Shown: piece after piece, positions 10,282 through 19,458 of the stretch | Numbering within the stretch: position 1 is the stretch's first letter | Layout: every line of letters begins with the position of its first letter | DNA from: Pseudo-nitzschia pungens | Taxonomy: Eukaryota; Bacillariophyta; Bacillariophyceae; Bacillariales; Bacillariaceae | Assembly (NCBI GenBank): GCA_037355855.1 | Contig: CM074765.1 | Span: forward strand, 2,852,001-2,916,000 | Direction of reading: 5' to 3' | DNA: 64,000 bases | Notes under the pieces: model-generated | What the model was told of the DNA's origin: nothing | Database searches by the model: none | Seen by the model: only the letters and a program-made list of their open reading frames with translations | Position numbers and translations under genes: made by a program

Positions 10282-11040
10282 TGTCATCTGTTTTCAAGTC
10301 CATTGCCCTGCTGGACTATAAGTGTTTTCACTTATGGTCCTACTGTTTCTGGACCCAAGCCCCAAAGCCGCTAAGTACAGCTCGCTTATGGCTCGACTAC
10401 CTACATATACCTCCCAGATGTACTGTATAAATGTCATCTGTTTTCAAGTCTACTGCCCTGCTGGACCATAAGTGTTTTCACTTATGGTCCTACTGTTTCC
10501 TGACCCAAGCCCCAAAGCCGCTAAGTACAGTTTGCTTAAGGCTCCACCACCTACATAACCCTCGCAGGTGTACAGCGTAAATGTCATCTGTTTCCAAGTC
10601 TACTGCCCTGCTGGACCATAAGTGTTCTCGCTTAAGGTCCTACTATTTTCTGACCCAAGCCCCAAAGCCGCTAAGTACAGCTTGCTTAAGGCTCTCCTAC
10701 CTACATAACCCTCTCAGGTGCACACTTCAACTGTCATCTGTTTTCAAGTCTACTGCCCTGCTGGACCATAAGTGTTTTCACTTAAGGTCCTACTATTTTC
10801 TGACCCAAGCCCCAAAGCTGCTAAGTACAGCTTGCTTAAGGCTCTCCTACCTACATAACCCTCTCAGATGCACACTTCAACTGTCATCTGTTTTCAAGTC
10901 TACTGCCCTGCTGGACCATAATTGTTTTCGATTATGGACCTACTGTTTTTCTGACCCAAGCCCCAAAGCCGCTAAGTACTGGTTACTTAACGCTCCACCA
11001 CCTACATATACCCCTCCAGTTCACAGTACAGCTACCAACT
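10282..11040 (+). repeat. Five 150-bp tandem repeats with a hairpin per unit
   Basis: The marker GTCATCTG ends at 10290, 10440, 10590, 10740 and 10890, an exact 150-bp period; a degenerate unit follows to 11040. In the unit at 10463-10490 a 12-bp stem GGACCATAAGTG pairs perfectly with CACTTATGGTCC across a TTTT loop. Other units carry the same hairpin, with some compensating or tolerated changes. Confidence 0.92.
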
Positions 11041-11072
11041 GTTTCCAAGACTACAGGCCTGCTGGTATTTAA
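10581..11072 (+). CDS. 163-aa repeat ORF of LINE-S2, function unknown
   Basis: It starts MSSVSKSTALLDHKC and has the same length and 50-residue repeat structure as the ORF in LINE-S1 (5484-5975, minus strand). The last third diverges from the unit (FSDPSPKAAKYWLL) in the same way in both copies. Most differences between the copies are conservative substitutions and no stop has arisen. No family is recognised. A purely structural tandem repeat with an accidental open frame remains possible. Confidence 0.3.
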   Translation: MSSVSKSTALLDHKCSRLRSYYFLTQAPKPLSTACLRLSYLHNPLRCTLQLSSVFKSTALLDHKCFHLRSYYFLTQAPKLLSTACLRLSYLHNPLRCTLQLSSVFKSTALLDHNCFRLWTYCFSDPSPKAAKYWLLNAPPPTYTPPVHSTATNCFQDYRPAGI

Positions 11073-11730
11073 GTGTTCTCACTTAGAGCCCTGTTTCCAA
11101 GCTACTACGGAAGCTCAAGTTCATTCTACGAACTTGGTAGTAGGCTCCACCGCCTCTATGTGTTATACATAGGTACCAGCAGGTACCAATACGATGGCAG
11201 GTACCGAATGTACGAGCATTACCTTGGAAATTTTGCTTGTGTTCTTTTGGTTTGGTAAGGAATGTGTTTGGGGCCCCTTGCATTACTGATGCTGCAATAC
11301 AGCATGCTGAGACCAGTTTTGCTTGCGTCAGCTGACCACTTGCACTACTGATGCTGCAATCCAGCATTAAGAGAGGAGTTTTGCTTGTGTCAGCTGACCA
11401 CTCCAAGCATCACTGATGCTGTACAGCGGCATTCAAGGGACAGTTTTGCTTGTGTTTTTCCCTTTCACGTTCTTGTTAACCCGTCTCCTGTACCCTTTGC
11501 AACAGCAGTGTCTGTTGTGCTCTGGACTGGTTCGTTTTATTTCCTGTTTCTTACCAAGGTTCGTTTGCAAAATAGTCATCTTTACAACCTGGGGCCTATT
11601 CCCCATGGTTGAGGCACTTGGGGCCTAACCTCTCTTCGATTGAGGCGACGATAAAGTCTGGTTACAGACTGAGTAGCTTTTAACCACCTTCGGTGGATTT
11701 TCCTACTTAAATAAGTATATTAATTAATTA

Positions 11731-12751
11731 ATTGCCATGGGGAAGTGTGCCTACAAGAGACTGGCAATGGGGATTGCTTGCACGTCGGATATCTTCCAGT
11801 CGGTGATGATGAACCTACTGGGGGATCTGGACTATGTTCTTGTCTACATTGATGACATCCTAATCATCCAAAGAGAGGAGGAATCTGAGCAAGATCACCT
11901 CACCAAAATTGATACAGTCCTACAAAGACTTGATGAGGCTGGCTTTCGAGCCAACCTACGAAAATCCTTTTTCATGCAAAAAGAAGTGGAATATCTGGGA
12001 TTCCTATTAACAACAGAGGGCATCCAACCCCAGCCAAAGAAGCTGGAGGCAATGAAGCATCTGGAAGCCCCCAAGAACACCAAGCAACTCAAGATGTTCC
12101 TTGGAATGGTGAATTTCTACAGGGATATGTGGAAGCGGCGCTCCCACATCCTTGCCCTGCTCAACAAGCTGGCAGGCAAAAGGGGGAAAGTGAATTGGTA
12201 CTGGGGCCCAGCAGAGCAGAAAGCTTTCATGGAGGCGAAACACATGCTTGCAGATGAAGCCAAGCTAGCATTCCTGGATTTTACGAAACCATTTCATCTC
12301 TACTCAGACGCCAGTGATTGACAACTGGGAGCAACTGTATGCCAAGATGGCAAACCTCTCGGTTTCTACACAAGAAAACTGAACCATCCACACCACTCTG
12401 GGGTACTCCCCGGCACAGTTGGTGTTTGGAAGGGACATGTCTATGCCGGTGAACTTCCCAGTCAATTGGGAAGCAATCCAAGCAAGGAAGCAAAAGAGCA
12501 TCCACAAGAGCAACATCAGGGAGAACCGGAAAAGGATCCCCCACGTCTATAAGGAAGGAGACTATGTCACCCTGGAAAGGAAGGGCATTATTCCAAAACT
12601 ATCCTTCCCATGGCAATGACCTTTTCAAGATACTCAAGGCCCATGGTAACGGAACTGTGACCATTGAAACTGCTCCCTTTGTAAGCGATCGAGTTAACAT
12701 CAGGTGCGTCCACCCTTATTATTGCAGGGATAGCACTGAAATGGAGAAGTA
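11731..12751 (+). pseudogene. pol: GypA-2 pol, RT C-terminus to GPY module with a 1.2-kb deletion
   Basis: The frame continues from CAYKRLAMGIACTSDIF through VYIDDILII to LYSDASD, where TGA at 12319-12321 replaces the R codon of GypA-1. At about 12384 the sequence jumps from FYTRKLN to the HTTLGYSPAQ region of the integrase C-terminus. Compared with GypA-1 (about 1603 to 2793) some 1190 bp are gone, including the rest of RNase H and the whole D-D-E core. A second stop and a one-base frameshift follow near 12617. The 3' end (VNIRCVHPYYCRD) is intact. Confidence 0.88.
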
Positions 12752-12776
12752 ATTGTAACAGTACCATGGAGGAGCA

Positions 12777-12978
12777 TGTCGTGTACCGGTATAGTCACGA
12801 GTCCACTTGGGACTGAGAATGAGAATGACAATGACAATAAGAATCTGATTAGCGAGGCATTGGAATCACCGATTCCGATGCCAATTGAAAGCAATAGCAA
12901 CAGACTAATCCTTAGAGCTCACAATTTACATATCACTACTATTCTTGTAACCATTACATGTAGACCTGGGGTATGGCA
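12777..12978 (+). repeat. GypA-2 3' LTR (202 bp, diverged)
   Basis: It starts TGTCGTGTACCGG and ends GGGGTATGGCA. The last 70 bp match the other GypA LTRs, but the centre has a GAATGA/GACAAT-rich expansion and many substitutions. It is the right boundary of the transposon nest; CAGTCGGCAG repeats follow directly. Confidence 0.82.
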
Positions 12979-13555
12979 CGGCAGTCGGCAGCCAGCAGTC
13001 GGCAGCAGTTTTTTTATTTAGGGAGAAATGGTAATTCTTGAAGGAAAATTCTTCACAATCCAGATTTTATTAAGTAGCAATATGTGAATGGGGGAGCAAT
13101 AATAATTTTGAAAGAGCAACTCATTTATTTTTGTTCCCCAAATATTTGTACTACCGGTACTTTCGTGAAAAATCAGAAATTCCCGCAGACTCAGTGAGTC
13201 AGTCAGCTTTCCATCGTAATCTTACGGTAAGTCTTAACCTTATCCGTCACGCATAAATAATAAATAAATCTATCGAGATCCTGCACTGAAATTCATCGTT
13301 CTGCAGCCGTACCGGTACCGGTAATCTTACAGCAGTGTTCTACAAGCAGTATGGATTCGATTGCGTGTTTCTCGCTTGCTATCGTTTTTTCCATCAGAAA
13401 AGGTAATCTTACCTGTTGCCTCAACTGGGCACCAGGTTCCTGTGGGTCTCGGAAACAAACCTTCTTTCTCAATTCTCTACCGATGTCTTTGGCATTCTAT
13501 TCGATAGGAGTGACAGCTTTACATACCCTTTCTAAGAACACGATAAATTGCCTAC
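12979..13555. other. Intergenic region upstream of MsrA
   Basis: No gene is seen. CAGTCGGCAG-type short repeats (12980-13012) precede a T-rich run. A GACTCAGTGAGTCAGTCAG cluster at about 13187-13205 resembles bZIP-type sites. The palindrome CTTACGGTAAG lies at 13221-13231 and CCGGTACCGG-type repeats near 13308. The MsrA promoter should be here, but no core element can be named with confidence. Confidence 0.5.
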
Positions 13556-14314
13556 ATGTCGTACAAAACTGCTTTGCTATCGTACCTGTTGCTGGTTGCT
13601 TCAACCAACATAGTGGCGTTCATTCCTTCAACGAAAAGCCATACTTCTGGAGTCTCGAGATCCTCGCCCTCTCTGTTGCCTGCCGTTGAGGAGGCATCGT
13701 TTGGCATGGGTTGTTTCTGGGAACCCGCAGAGGAATTGCTCAAAATTGATGGCGTCATCGATACTGTCAGTGGGTACACAGGAAACAAAAAGTTCGACGA
13801 TGACCCGTCCAAGACAATTCCATCTTACGAGTCAGTTTGCTACGGGCGACAATGGGTCGAGGGCGTACGGGTGAAGTACGATACGGATAAGATTTCATAC
13901 ACTCAACTACTTGACGCGTTTTTCGATACTCAAAAGCCGCAACCAGGATCTCGGCAGTACAGCTCGGTGATATTCCCCCACGATGACGAGCAATTAAAGA
14001 TTGCCGAAGCATGGAAGGAGACGAGTCGCGAACGGATTTCGGATGGTTTCAAGAGCGATTGGACTAGCATTGAATATCCGCGCACCAAATTTTATGCTGC
14101 AGAGGGATATCACCAGCGCTACTGGCAAAAACAGCGGCCGCGTTTCGCCTTGATTCTTGCACTGTTAGCGGTCTCAACGGGATTCGGTGACCAATTGTAC
14201 GATCCCTCCTTTCAAGAAACTGTGAAAACATTTGCAAATGGTGCGACCGTCGCGGTCGGACTTGCAATTGCTGCTGAGCGATTCTTGGATTCCAAGGTGG
14301 TAGAGTTGGACTAA
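13556..14314 (+). CDS. msrA: Peptide methionine sulfoxide reductase MsrA, plastid-type presequence, C-terminal hydrophobic segment
   Basis: The 252-aa product reduces methionine-S-sulfoxide in proteins. The catalytic motif GMGCFWEPAE (about residues 50-60) contains the active Cys; most MsrA proteins have GCFWG. GYTGN, YESVCYG, DAFFDTQKPQ and AAEGYHQRYWQK follow, all typical of the family. Residues 1-22 form a hydrophobic signal (LLSYLLLVAST) ending in VAF|IPS, similar to the ASAF|AP cleavage site of diatom plastid preproteins. Thus plastid import is inferred. After the domain, residues about 195-240 add two hydrophobic stretches (FALILALLAVSTGF and ATVAVGLAIAA) not usual for MsrA. No intron is needed. 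TFIIS lies tail-to-tail downstream. Confidence 0.88.
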   Translation: MSYKTALLSYLLLVASTNIVAFIPSTKSHTSGVSRSSPSLLPAVEEASFGMGCFWEPAEELLKIDGVIDTVSGYTGNKKFDDDPSKTIPSYESVCYGRQWVEGVRVKYDTDKISYTQLLDAFFDTQKPQPGSRQYSSVIFPHDDEQLKIAEAWKETSRERISDGFKSDWTSIEYPRTKFYAAEGYHQRYWQKQRPRFALILALLAVSTGFGDQLYDPSFQETVKTFANGATVAVGLAIAAERFLDSKVVELD

Positions 14315-14692
14315 ATTATTGCGAGTTTTTACTCTCGTCGCCTTGCAATATGATACTTGCCAACCAACCACAGTTGTGTAGTGACTAAAAAATTGTCAAT
14401 TTGTTCGAGACCACGGGAACGAGTCACAAGTGCCATCCATTTTTTCCATATTTGACGTTATTCAGAATACATGTCGTCACTGGAACTTTGCATGAAAACA
14501 AATCTCCACCACCCGCATAGCATGAATGAATCGTGATCTTATAAAAAGGCCAAACCCCACCATTTTATCCGCATACTATTCTTCTTTCTGTGATCAACTA
14601 TATTTGGCATGTAGAATTGATGCGTAGATTGTGCGAGCTTTGCAGTCAGGCATTCTTCTTTTTTTTAACAGATGACTGAACTGGACAACACA
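14315..14692. other. Convergent intergenic region MsrA / TFIIS
   Basis: This is 378 bp between two stop codons. No ORF, repeat or RNA gene is recognised. It must hold both 3' untranslated regions. Confidence 0.5.
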
Positions 14693-15697
14693 TTACGAAA
14701 ATTTCCACCTGTTATTGCAATTCAAGCACAAGACAAAAACCGTCATGGGTTCGTCAGCCGACCGAGTTTGCTTTTGTGTGCTGGTAGTCTTTGTCGATTT
14801 GCATCTTCCACAAGTAAACAGAGAAGCCTTGAGTAGCTCTCCCTTGATTCCACACATTTCGTTGATCTTGTCCTCGTTTTGGGCCTCCCAGTCAAGCAAG
14901 TTGGAATCCATTAGATTTTTTTTACGAGCCTCGATTTCCTTGCGCTTTTCGGCGCTGACCAATTGTTCCGGGGTCAATCCTACAAGCTCTTTTCCAGAGA
15001 GCTGTCCTAGAATGAGCTGGCTGGTCAGCGACGTGTTCTTTTTCAGGTTGAAACACAGGGATCTAGCCTTTTGCAGGTATTCTTGTTTCTGGCCTGCAAA
15101 TTTAGTCTGGATGGCAGCCTCAACATCTGTCGCCCGCTCTACGGTCAAGTGGTCTATGGCATCGGCATTGATTCCCTGTTTTATCAGTGTTGGCCTTGCA
15201 AGTTCGAGCACGTCATGGAGTTTTTGGCACGTTGTCTGTCTGTAAGGTTGGAGACTGTACCAGGCTTCTTGCATCTCAGCTGTGGCTGCATTGGTACTGG
15301 TGCGCCTTTTTGGCTTGGAATCTTTTTCTGCTCTTATTTTTGTGGATGCGGATATTTTTTTTTGAGAAGGTGACTTGGTATCGTTGCTTTTAGCACTCGC
15401 GGCAGTTGCCTCCCCTTTGGCTACTGATTTCCATTTTTTGACAAGTGACTTGGCCGCATGGCCGATTTCCGCGTGTTTTTTGAATTTCGATACGATAGTG
15501 CCAATCAGGGTCTTGGTGAGGACCTCCAGGTTTACATCATCAAACGAGTCGAGCTGCTCCAGCATATCTTTGAGCGATTCCACATCTTCAGGCGCCAGAG
15601 ATTCTATAGAAGCCACCTTTTTCGACATCGACTCTTTGATCGCTTGAATCTTTTTGATAGTCGCGCCTGTCATCTCAACTCTTGATTCTTTCTTCAA
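14693..15697 (-). CDS. Transcription elongation factor TFIIS
   Basis: The 334-aa protein stimulates RNA cleavage by stalled RNA polymerase II. Three parts are seen. An N-terminal TFIIS-N-like helical domain covers about residues 25-95 (DSFDDVNLEVLTKTLIG, HAAKSLVKKWKSV). A basic Ser/Lys linker follows. The central Pol II-binding domain lies at about 140-265 (TDVEAAIQTKF, YLQKARSLCFNLKKN, LVGLTPEQLVSAE). The C-terminal zinc ribbon has CGRC and CLNC pairs around RSADEPMT, whose acidic pair enters the polymerase active site in known TFIIS. The stop follows NRWKFS, the usual end. Translation may start at Met1 or Met9 (MTGATIKK). It is intron-free here and nuclear by function. Confidence 0.93.
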   Translation of the reverse strand: MKKESRVEMTGATIKKIQAIKESMSKKVASIESLAPEDVESLKDMLEQLDSFDDVNLEVLTKTLIGTIVSKFKKHAEIGHAAKSLVKKWKSVAKGEATAASAKSNDTKSPSQKKISASTKIRAEKDSKPKRRTSTNAATAEMQEAWYSLQPYRQTTCQKLHDVLELARPTLIKQGINADAIDHLTVERATDVEAAIQTKFAGQKQEYLQKARSLCFNLKKNTSLTSQLILGQLSGKELVGLTPEQLVSAEKRKEIEARKKNLMDSNLLDWEAQNEDKINEMCGIKGELLKASLFTCGRCKSTKTTSTQKQTRSADEPMTVFVLCLNCNNRWKFS

Positions 15698-16794
15698 TTT
15701 GTTGAATTTCTTCCTTTGCTACGATTTTTCAAGATGGATGAGTTAATGTCAATCCTTCCGAATCAACTCGATTTCTCCATACCCAGACGCTGGGTGTCAC
15801 TTTTGTGAATTTGCGAAGCATGAAGCAACTTGTAAAAAAGAGCATTCTGCATTTTTCTTGGAAGAAGTTCTACCGCACGAGTGTGCGGACGGTACCTGGT
15901 AACTTGCAACCCTGAAACGTTTCTGACGGAACAGCTGCTGAAACGGTAAGTTACGAGTAAGATTTTGCGCTACAACAACTAAGGTTACGTAAATCTTATG
16001 GTTTTTACCGTAGAGTTCAAAAATGTATGGTCAAAACATTGCCTCCATCAAAGCCTAAAAATTCGTATGCCCTATTCCACCGGTAGTGTTTTTCATGCAC
16101 GAACCGTAGCATGATGTTTTTTTTGCTTATTCCGTTCCGAAAGAACTGTGGGTTTCTCACAAGAGTGCTTGTGTACGGCATGGATCAGTTACCAACCATT
16201 AGCAACCATTTGTTTTGGTTTAAACACTCCTAAAGCATCTCCTTATGCCTGGTTAGACACTATATAGGCTGATGGTATTGGTCTGCCTTTCATTGGGACT
16301 TGAAAAGAGCCCATTTTGCCCTCCAATTTTGCTGGTTGAAAGGGTTGTTCCACCTGGCATTTGAACCTCTTGGAAGATTCTTTGGAAAGCTGAGGCACTG
16401 AATTGATGTTTAGGTATAGTTGTTGCAAACAGCAAGAGTTTTCTTGTGGTTTCAGCTGTGTTCCAAAGAGAGCCATTGTAGTGATGTCTCCCATTTGCAT
16501 TGTTTTGGTCTACTATGAGGGTGTAAAGATATCCAAGATGCTATGGACTGTGCTAAGACTCCTGTGTAGGGAACTGTACTGGGGCTACAGGTATCAGTCT
16601 TGAGTAACTGTCTACAAGGTGCTAGTAGGCTGTGCGCTTAGCAACAGGCTTTGCAACAGTCTTATTCCAAGGTGCTATGGGTTGCTGAGACCAAGTAACC
16701 AGGTTTTTTGTGCACAATTTGTACCAGGTACAAGGACCCAGGTATAGCACCATTAGTACACTGTAGCATAGTGCTACAAGGATAAGGTTGCTAC
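15698..16794. other. Intergenic region with one dispersed repeat
   Basis: The first 450 bp upstream of TFIIS hold ACGGTAAGTTACG-type motifs near 15943 and 15985 but no gene. A repeat shared with the mariner-like element follows at 16215-16530. Nothing recognisable is seen from 16540 to the solo LTR. Confidence 0.5.
16215..16530 (-). repeat. Dispersed repeat shared with 58740-59070, with a minus-strand ORF
   Basis: Blocks such as CCTTATGC-TGGTTAGACACTA, GTGGTATTGGTCT, TTTCATTGGGACTTGAA, CCACCTGGCATTTGAACCT and TTCTTTGGAAAGCTGAG occur in both places in the same order. Both copies keep an open minus-strand frame (here 16243-16500) with a core of about 70 residues at roughly 60 per cent identity, for example QLSKE, RFKCQVE, QVPMK and RPIP. 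At 58740 the repeat is inside a mariner-like element; here no terminal repeats are found. The product is unknown. Confidence 0.6.
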
Positions 16795-17134
16795 TGTTAC
16801 ATGTTAAGGTAGAAATACATGATAGGAGTATTATTTTAAAGATGAAAGGTTAATAAATTGTGTTACGAAAGAGAATGGATGAATACTTTACGAGATGGGA
16901 ATGATTTCTTGAGTATGGAATGAATGATCGAACAATGATATAATTGTTTGTCAGGCATAATATCAATAATTGGTGAGTCATGGGAATCTTTGTTGGAATT
17001 GTATGTGTATTCTTGTACATTGAATATTCAGTATATGTACATGAATATCATACATATTCTTGTGTATTGGAGCACATGCGGGATTCAATAATCATTTAGA
17101 GCCTCTCGTAGGGTACCTACGTCAATGTGTCACA
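16795..17134 (-). repeat. Solo LTR of the GypB family with 5-bp target duplication
   Basis: On the plus strand it runs TGTTACATGTTAAGG to CAATGTGTCACA (340 bp). It is flanked by GCTAC on both sides (16790-16794 and 17135-17139). It matches the GypB LTRs in ATGTTAAGGTAGAAAT, TTTACGAGATGGGA and GCGGGATTCA blocks. No internal sequence is left, so it arose by LTR-LTR recombination of a complete insertion. Confidence 0.92.
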
Positions 17135-17139
17135 GCTAC

Positions 17140-18604
17140 TGTATGCAAGATACTGTGTATGCTACTGTTGGGCTATGGTCGTTGTGTACGATAAGTGCTA
17201 TAAACGCATACCAGGCCACTGTAGTAAACTTAGCGAGCGTGCTAGCAAGCAAGCAAGCACACAAGCACACAATTGAATTATTTGCTAAGCGCTACTCCAT
17301 ACGCTACTCCATACTGTACCGAGCTCTACATAGCTGTACAGGACTATATGATATGAGACAGCAAACTGTCTCATATACGAGTCCCATTTAAAAAATGTCA
17401 CTTTTTTCAGTTGGAAATAGATGATGATAAAGTGAGGTTGATAATGAGCCAATTATCAACACTTTCATAGAACCTCCTTTTGGCACATGATAGACTACTA
17501 GAGTATTGTCTGGACAGCTGCATTGGTGCCCTGGTCTGGGAAGCTACTGCAGAAATGTTGAAAAATGCCACAGAGGTGCCAAAGGGTCCCCTTTCTTACT
17601 GGTTGGAGGTCTTAAAAACTGAGCTGAGCAGCGTTGAACATAATTTGCTGTCTTGTACAGTATCTGAACACCATTACTGAAATGTTGTAGACTGTGCGTT
17701 GTAGACTGTACGTTGCAGACTGTAATGCTCAGCGCTGTAGCTTAGGAGGCAGGTAAAAATGTATCAGTATCATTACACATGTAAGCAATGTTGAGTACTG
17801 GTGATTACTGTACACAAATTGTGTATGGCATTGATGGTGTATATCTTAGCACACAGCCTAGTACCTTGTAGTAGACAGTTACTGCAGGAGGCTCAGGTCT
17901 GTAGACCTGGTACAGTTCCCTACACAGGCACCTTAGCATCTTCCATAGTAGCATACTGGAGAGCTGGATTATCAAGACAGCATAGTAAGGTTACAGTAAG
18001 ATTACCTGTATGGACTGATTTTTCACTACTTCTGTCGTATTTTTGCAGCGAACACGGATGACGGACAGATGTCATGTCGCACCCCTCTTTACCGTACAGG
18101 TCGTATGATCATTATATTATAGTATATGATTAGTACATACGGTACTTCGAACTTCGTACGTACTACTCGTACATACAACATACAGTACATTATTACAGGT
18201 ATAAGTACCAGGTACAAGTACCGGTACGTACCGTACGGTAGAATTACTGACTTCGTTTTTTCCATCCTTCTTTTTCGTCGGCGGACAGGAAACTTCTCTG
18301 ATATGGAATTTGATTTTGGTTTTTAATTTTGAGATTTTGAGATCAGTCGAAAGTGAACCTTTTTTGGTCTGTCCTACGTCTTTGTCTACGTGTGTAGTAT
18401 ATGTAAGATATGATTAATAATGATGTGTCTTAGGTAAGACACACAGATTGAACTTCTTGCTTTCGAAAAGATCGTCGATTCGACAATCGTCCTGTCTTCT
18501 AATGCAGAAAAAGCACGAGTAGAATCCTAGCAATTGATCCAATACTTCTTCTGCCAATACATCTTTATCTACCTTTGAACATAGAACAGATCAACTGCAT
18601 CACC
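17140..18604. other. Long intergenic region upstream of the light-harvesting gene
   Basis: No gene is recognised. A tight hairpin lies at 17351-17376 (stem ATATGAGACAG, loop CAAA) with weaker pairing out to 17341-17385. Palindromic GTACCGGTAC/CGTACG runs occur at about 18205-18240. The last 200 bp should hold the promoter and 5' leader of the gene at 18605. Confidence 0.5.
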
Positions 18605-19458
18605 ATGAAGACTTTTGCCGCACTATCAATGCTTCTCGCATCGGCTTCGGCCTTTGCTCCCACCGCAACTCAAACGAGAAGCACAGCTATGAATGCTCTC
18701 GTTGACGAGGCTTTTGGAGTAAGCATCGAAACAGGAAACAAGGTCCCACCGCTCGGTCGCAAAATCCTTGAAGACGCAGGTCCTGATGGAATCAAGTGGT
18801 TCCAAAACGCCGAAATTAAGCACGGGCGAATTGCTATGGTAGCCACTATTGGATTCTGGGTTCAAAAGCTCGGAGTTCACTTTCCTCTCTATTTGGGACC
18901 TTCTGGATCGAACGCCTTCAACCCCGACTCCACTGCCTCCACCTGGTTGCTCTCGTCCACCACTGGTGTGTCCTTCCAGGATATTGCGCAGGCAGCCCCG
19001 CTAGATGCCATCAACATGGTTCCCTTTCAGGGATGGTTCCAAATCTTTTTGGTCGCTGGATGGTTCGAGTGCATCGCTTACAACCGTCAGTGGGCCGAAG
19101 GACGAGAAATTCCCGGAGACTACGGATACGATCCCCTTGGATTCACCAAAAAGGAGGGCGGAATTGCTGGCAAGGATTTCGAAAGCCTTCGCATGAAAGA
19201 AATCAAGAACGGACGGGTTGCGATGTAAGTACAGTACTGTGAATATGCGTTAGTGATCATGGAAAATGTGTTTTGTTTGGCACGTTGCTTGAATAGAGGC
19301 AATTTGAACCATGCCATCTCCTTTCTGCTCGTTTTCTTATTAGCCGCTCTACTTGCATATTGCGTATTCTGAACTTCCATTCATCTGTCAGGATGACAAT
19401 TGCCGCATGGGTCTCCAATGAAGCCATCCCTGGGGCACTTCCTGTGTGGCATCCGTAA
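18605..19458 (+). CDS. Fucoxanthin-chlorophyll a/c binding light-harvesting protein (two exons)
   Basis: Exon 1 is 18605-19224 and exon 2 is 19392-19458. They are separated by a 167-nt intron with GTAAGT donor and TCAG acceptor, giving 228 aa. An earlier in-frame Met exists at 18575, but MKTFAALSMLLASASAFAP gives a textbook diatom plastid presequence: signal peptide, then cleavage at ASA|FAP. Helix 1 carries EIKHGRIAM and helix 3 EIKNGRVAM, the chlorophyll-ligating E-x-x-H/N-x-R motifs. The helix between them is FQGWFQIFLVAGWFECIAY. Exon 2 completes helix 3 and ends in IPGALPVWHP. The protein harvests light in the thylakoid membrane. Without the intron the frame would stop within helix 3, which supports the splice model. 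Confidence 0.92.

Larger units (their letters stand above)
9722..11730 (+). mobile_element. LINE-S2: short non-autonomous LINE with perfect 19-bp target duplication
   Basis: Flanking 19-bp repeats (9703-9721 and 11731-11749) are identical. The element starts TACAATTTGCGCATCGCGCAT, followed by the TTTGTCCGACGTTCCGATG block, and ends in a TTAA-rich tail. It is LINE-S1's relative in the opposite orientation. It has the same order: 5' region, 150-bp tandem repeats, ORF of 163 codons, and 3' region with the GTCTGGTTACAGACTGAGTA motif. At 2009 bp it is slightly longer than LINE-S1 (1817 bp). Confidence 0.87.
9267..12978 (+). mobile_element. GypA-2: degenerate GypA copy, interrupted by LINE-S2
   Basis: It begins in pol at KKFPTLFGGG (RT N-terminus) and ends with an LTR at 12777-12978. 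LINE-S2 splits the RT, and about 1.2 kb of RNase H and integrase is deleted. The upstream gag and protease are missing, apparently lost with the other half of GypB-2. Confidence 0.88.

Noticed and set aside
10282..11040. Regular 150-bp repeats as a possible CRISPR array
   Set aside because: Units are contiguous without unique spacers, too long, inside a LINE with target duplication, and the genome is eukaryotic.
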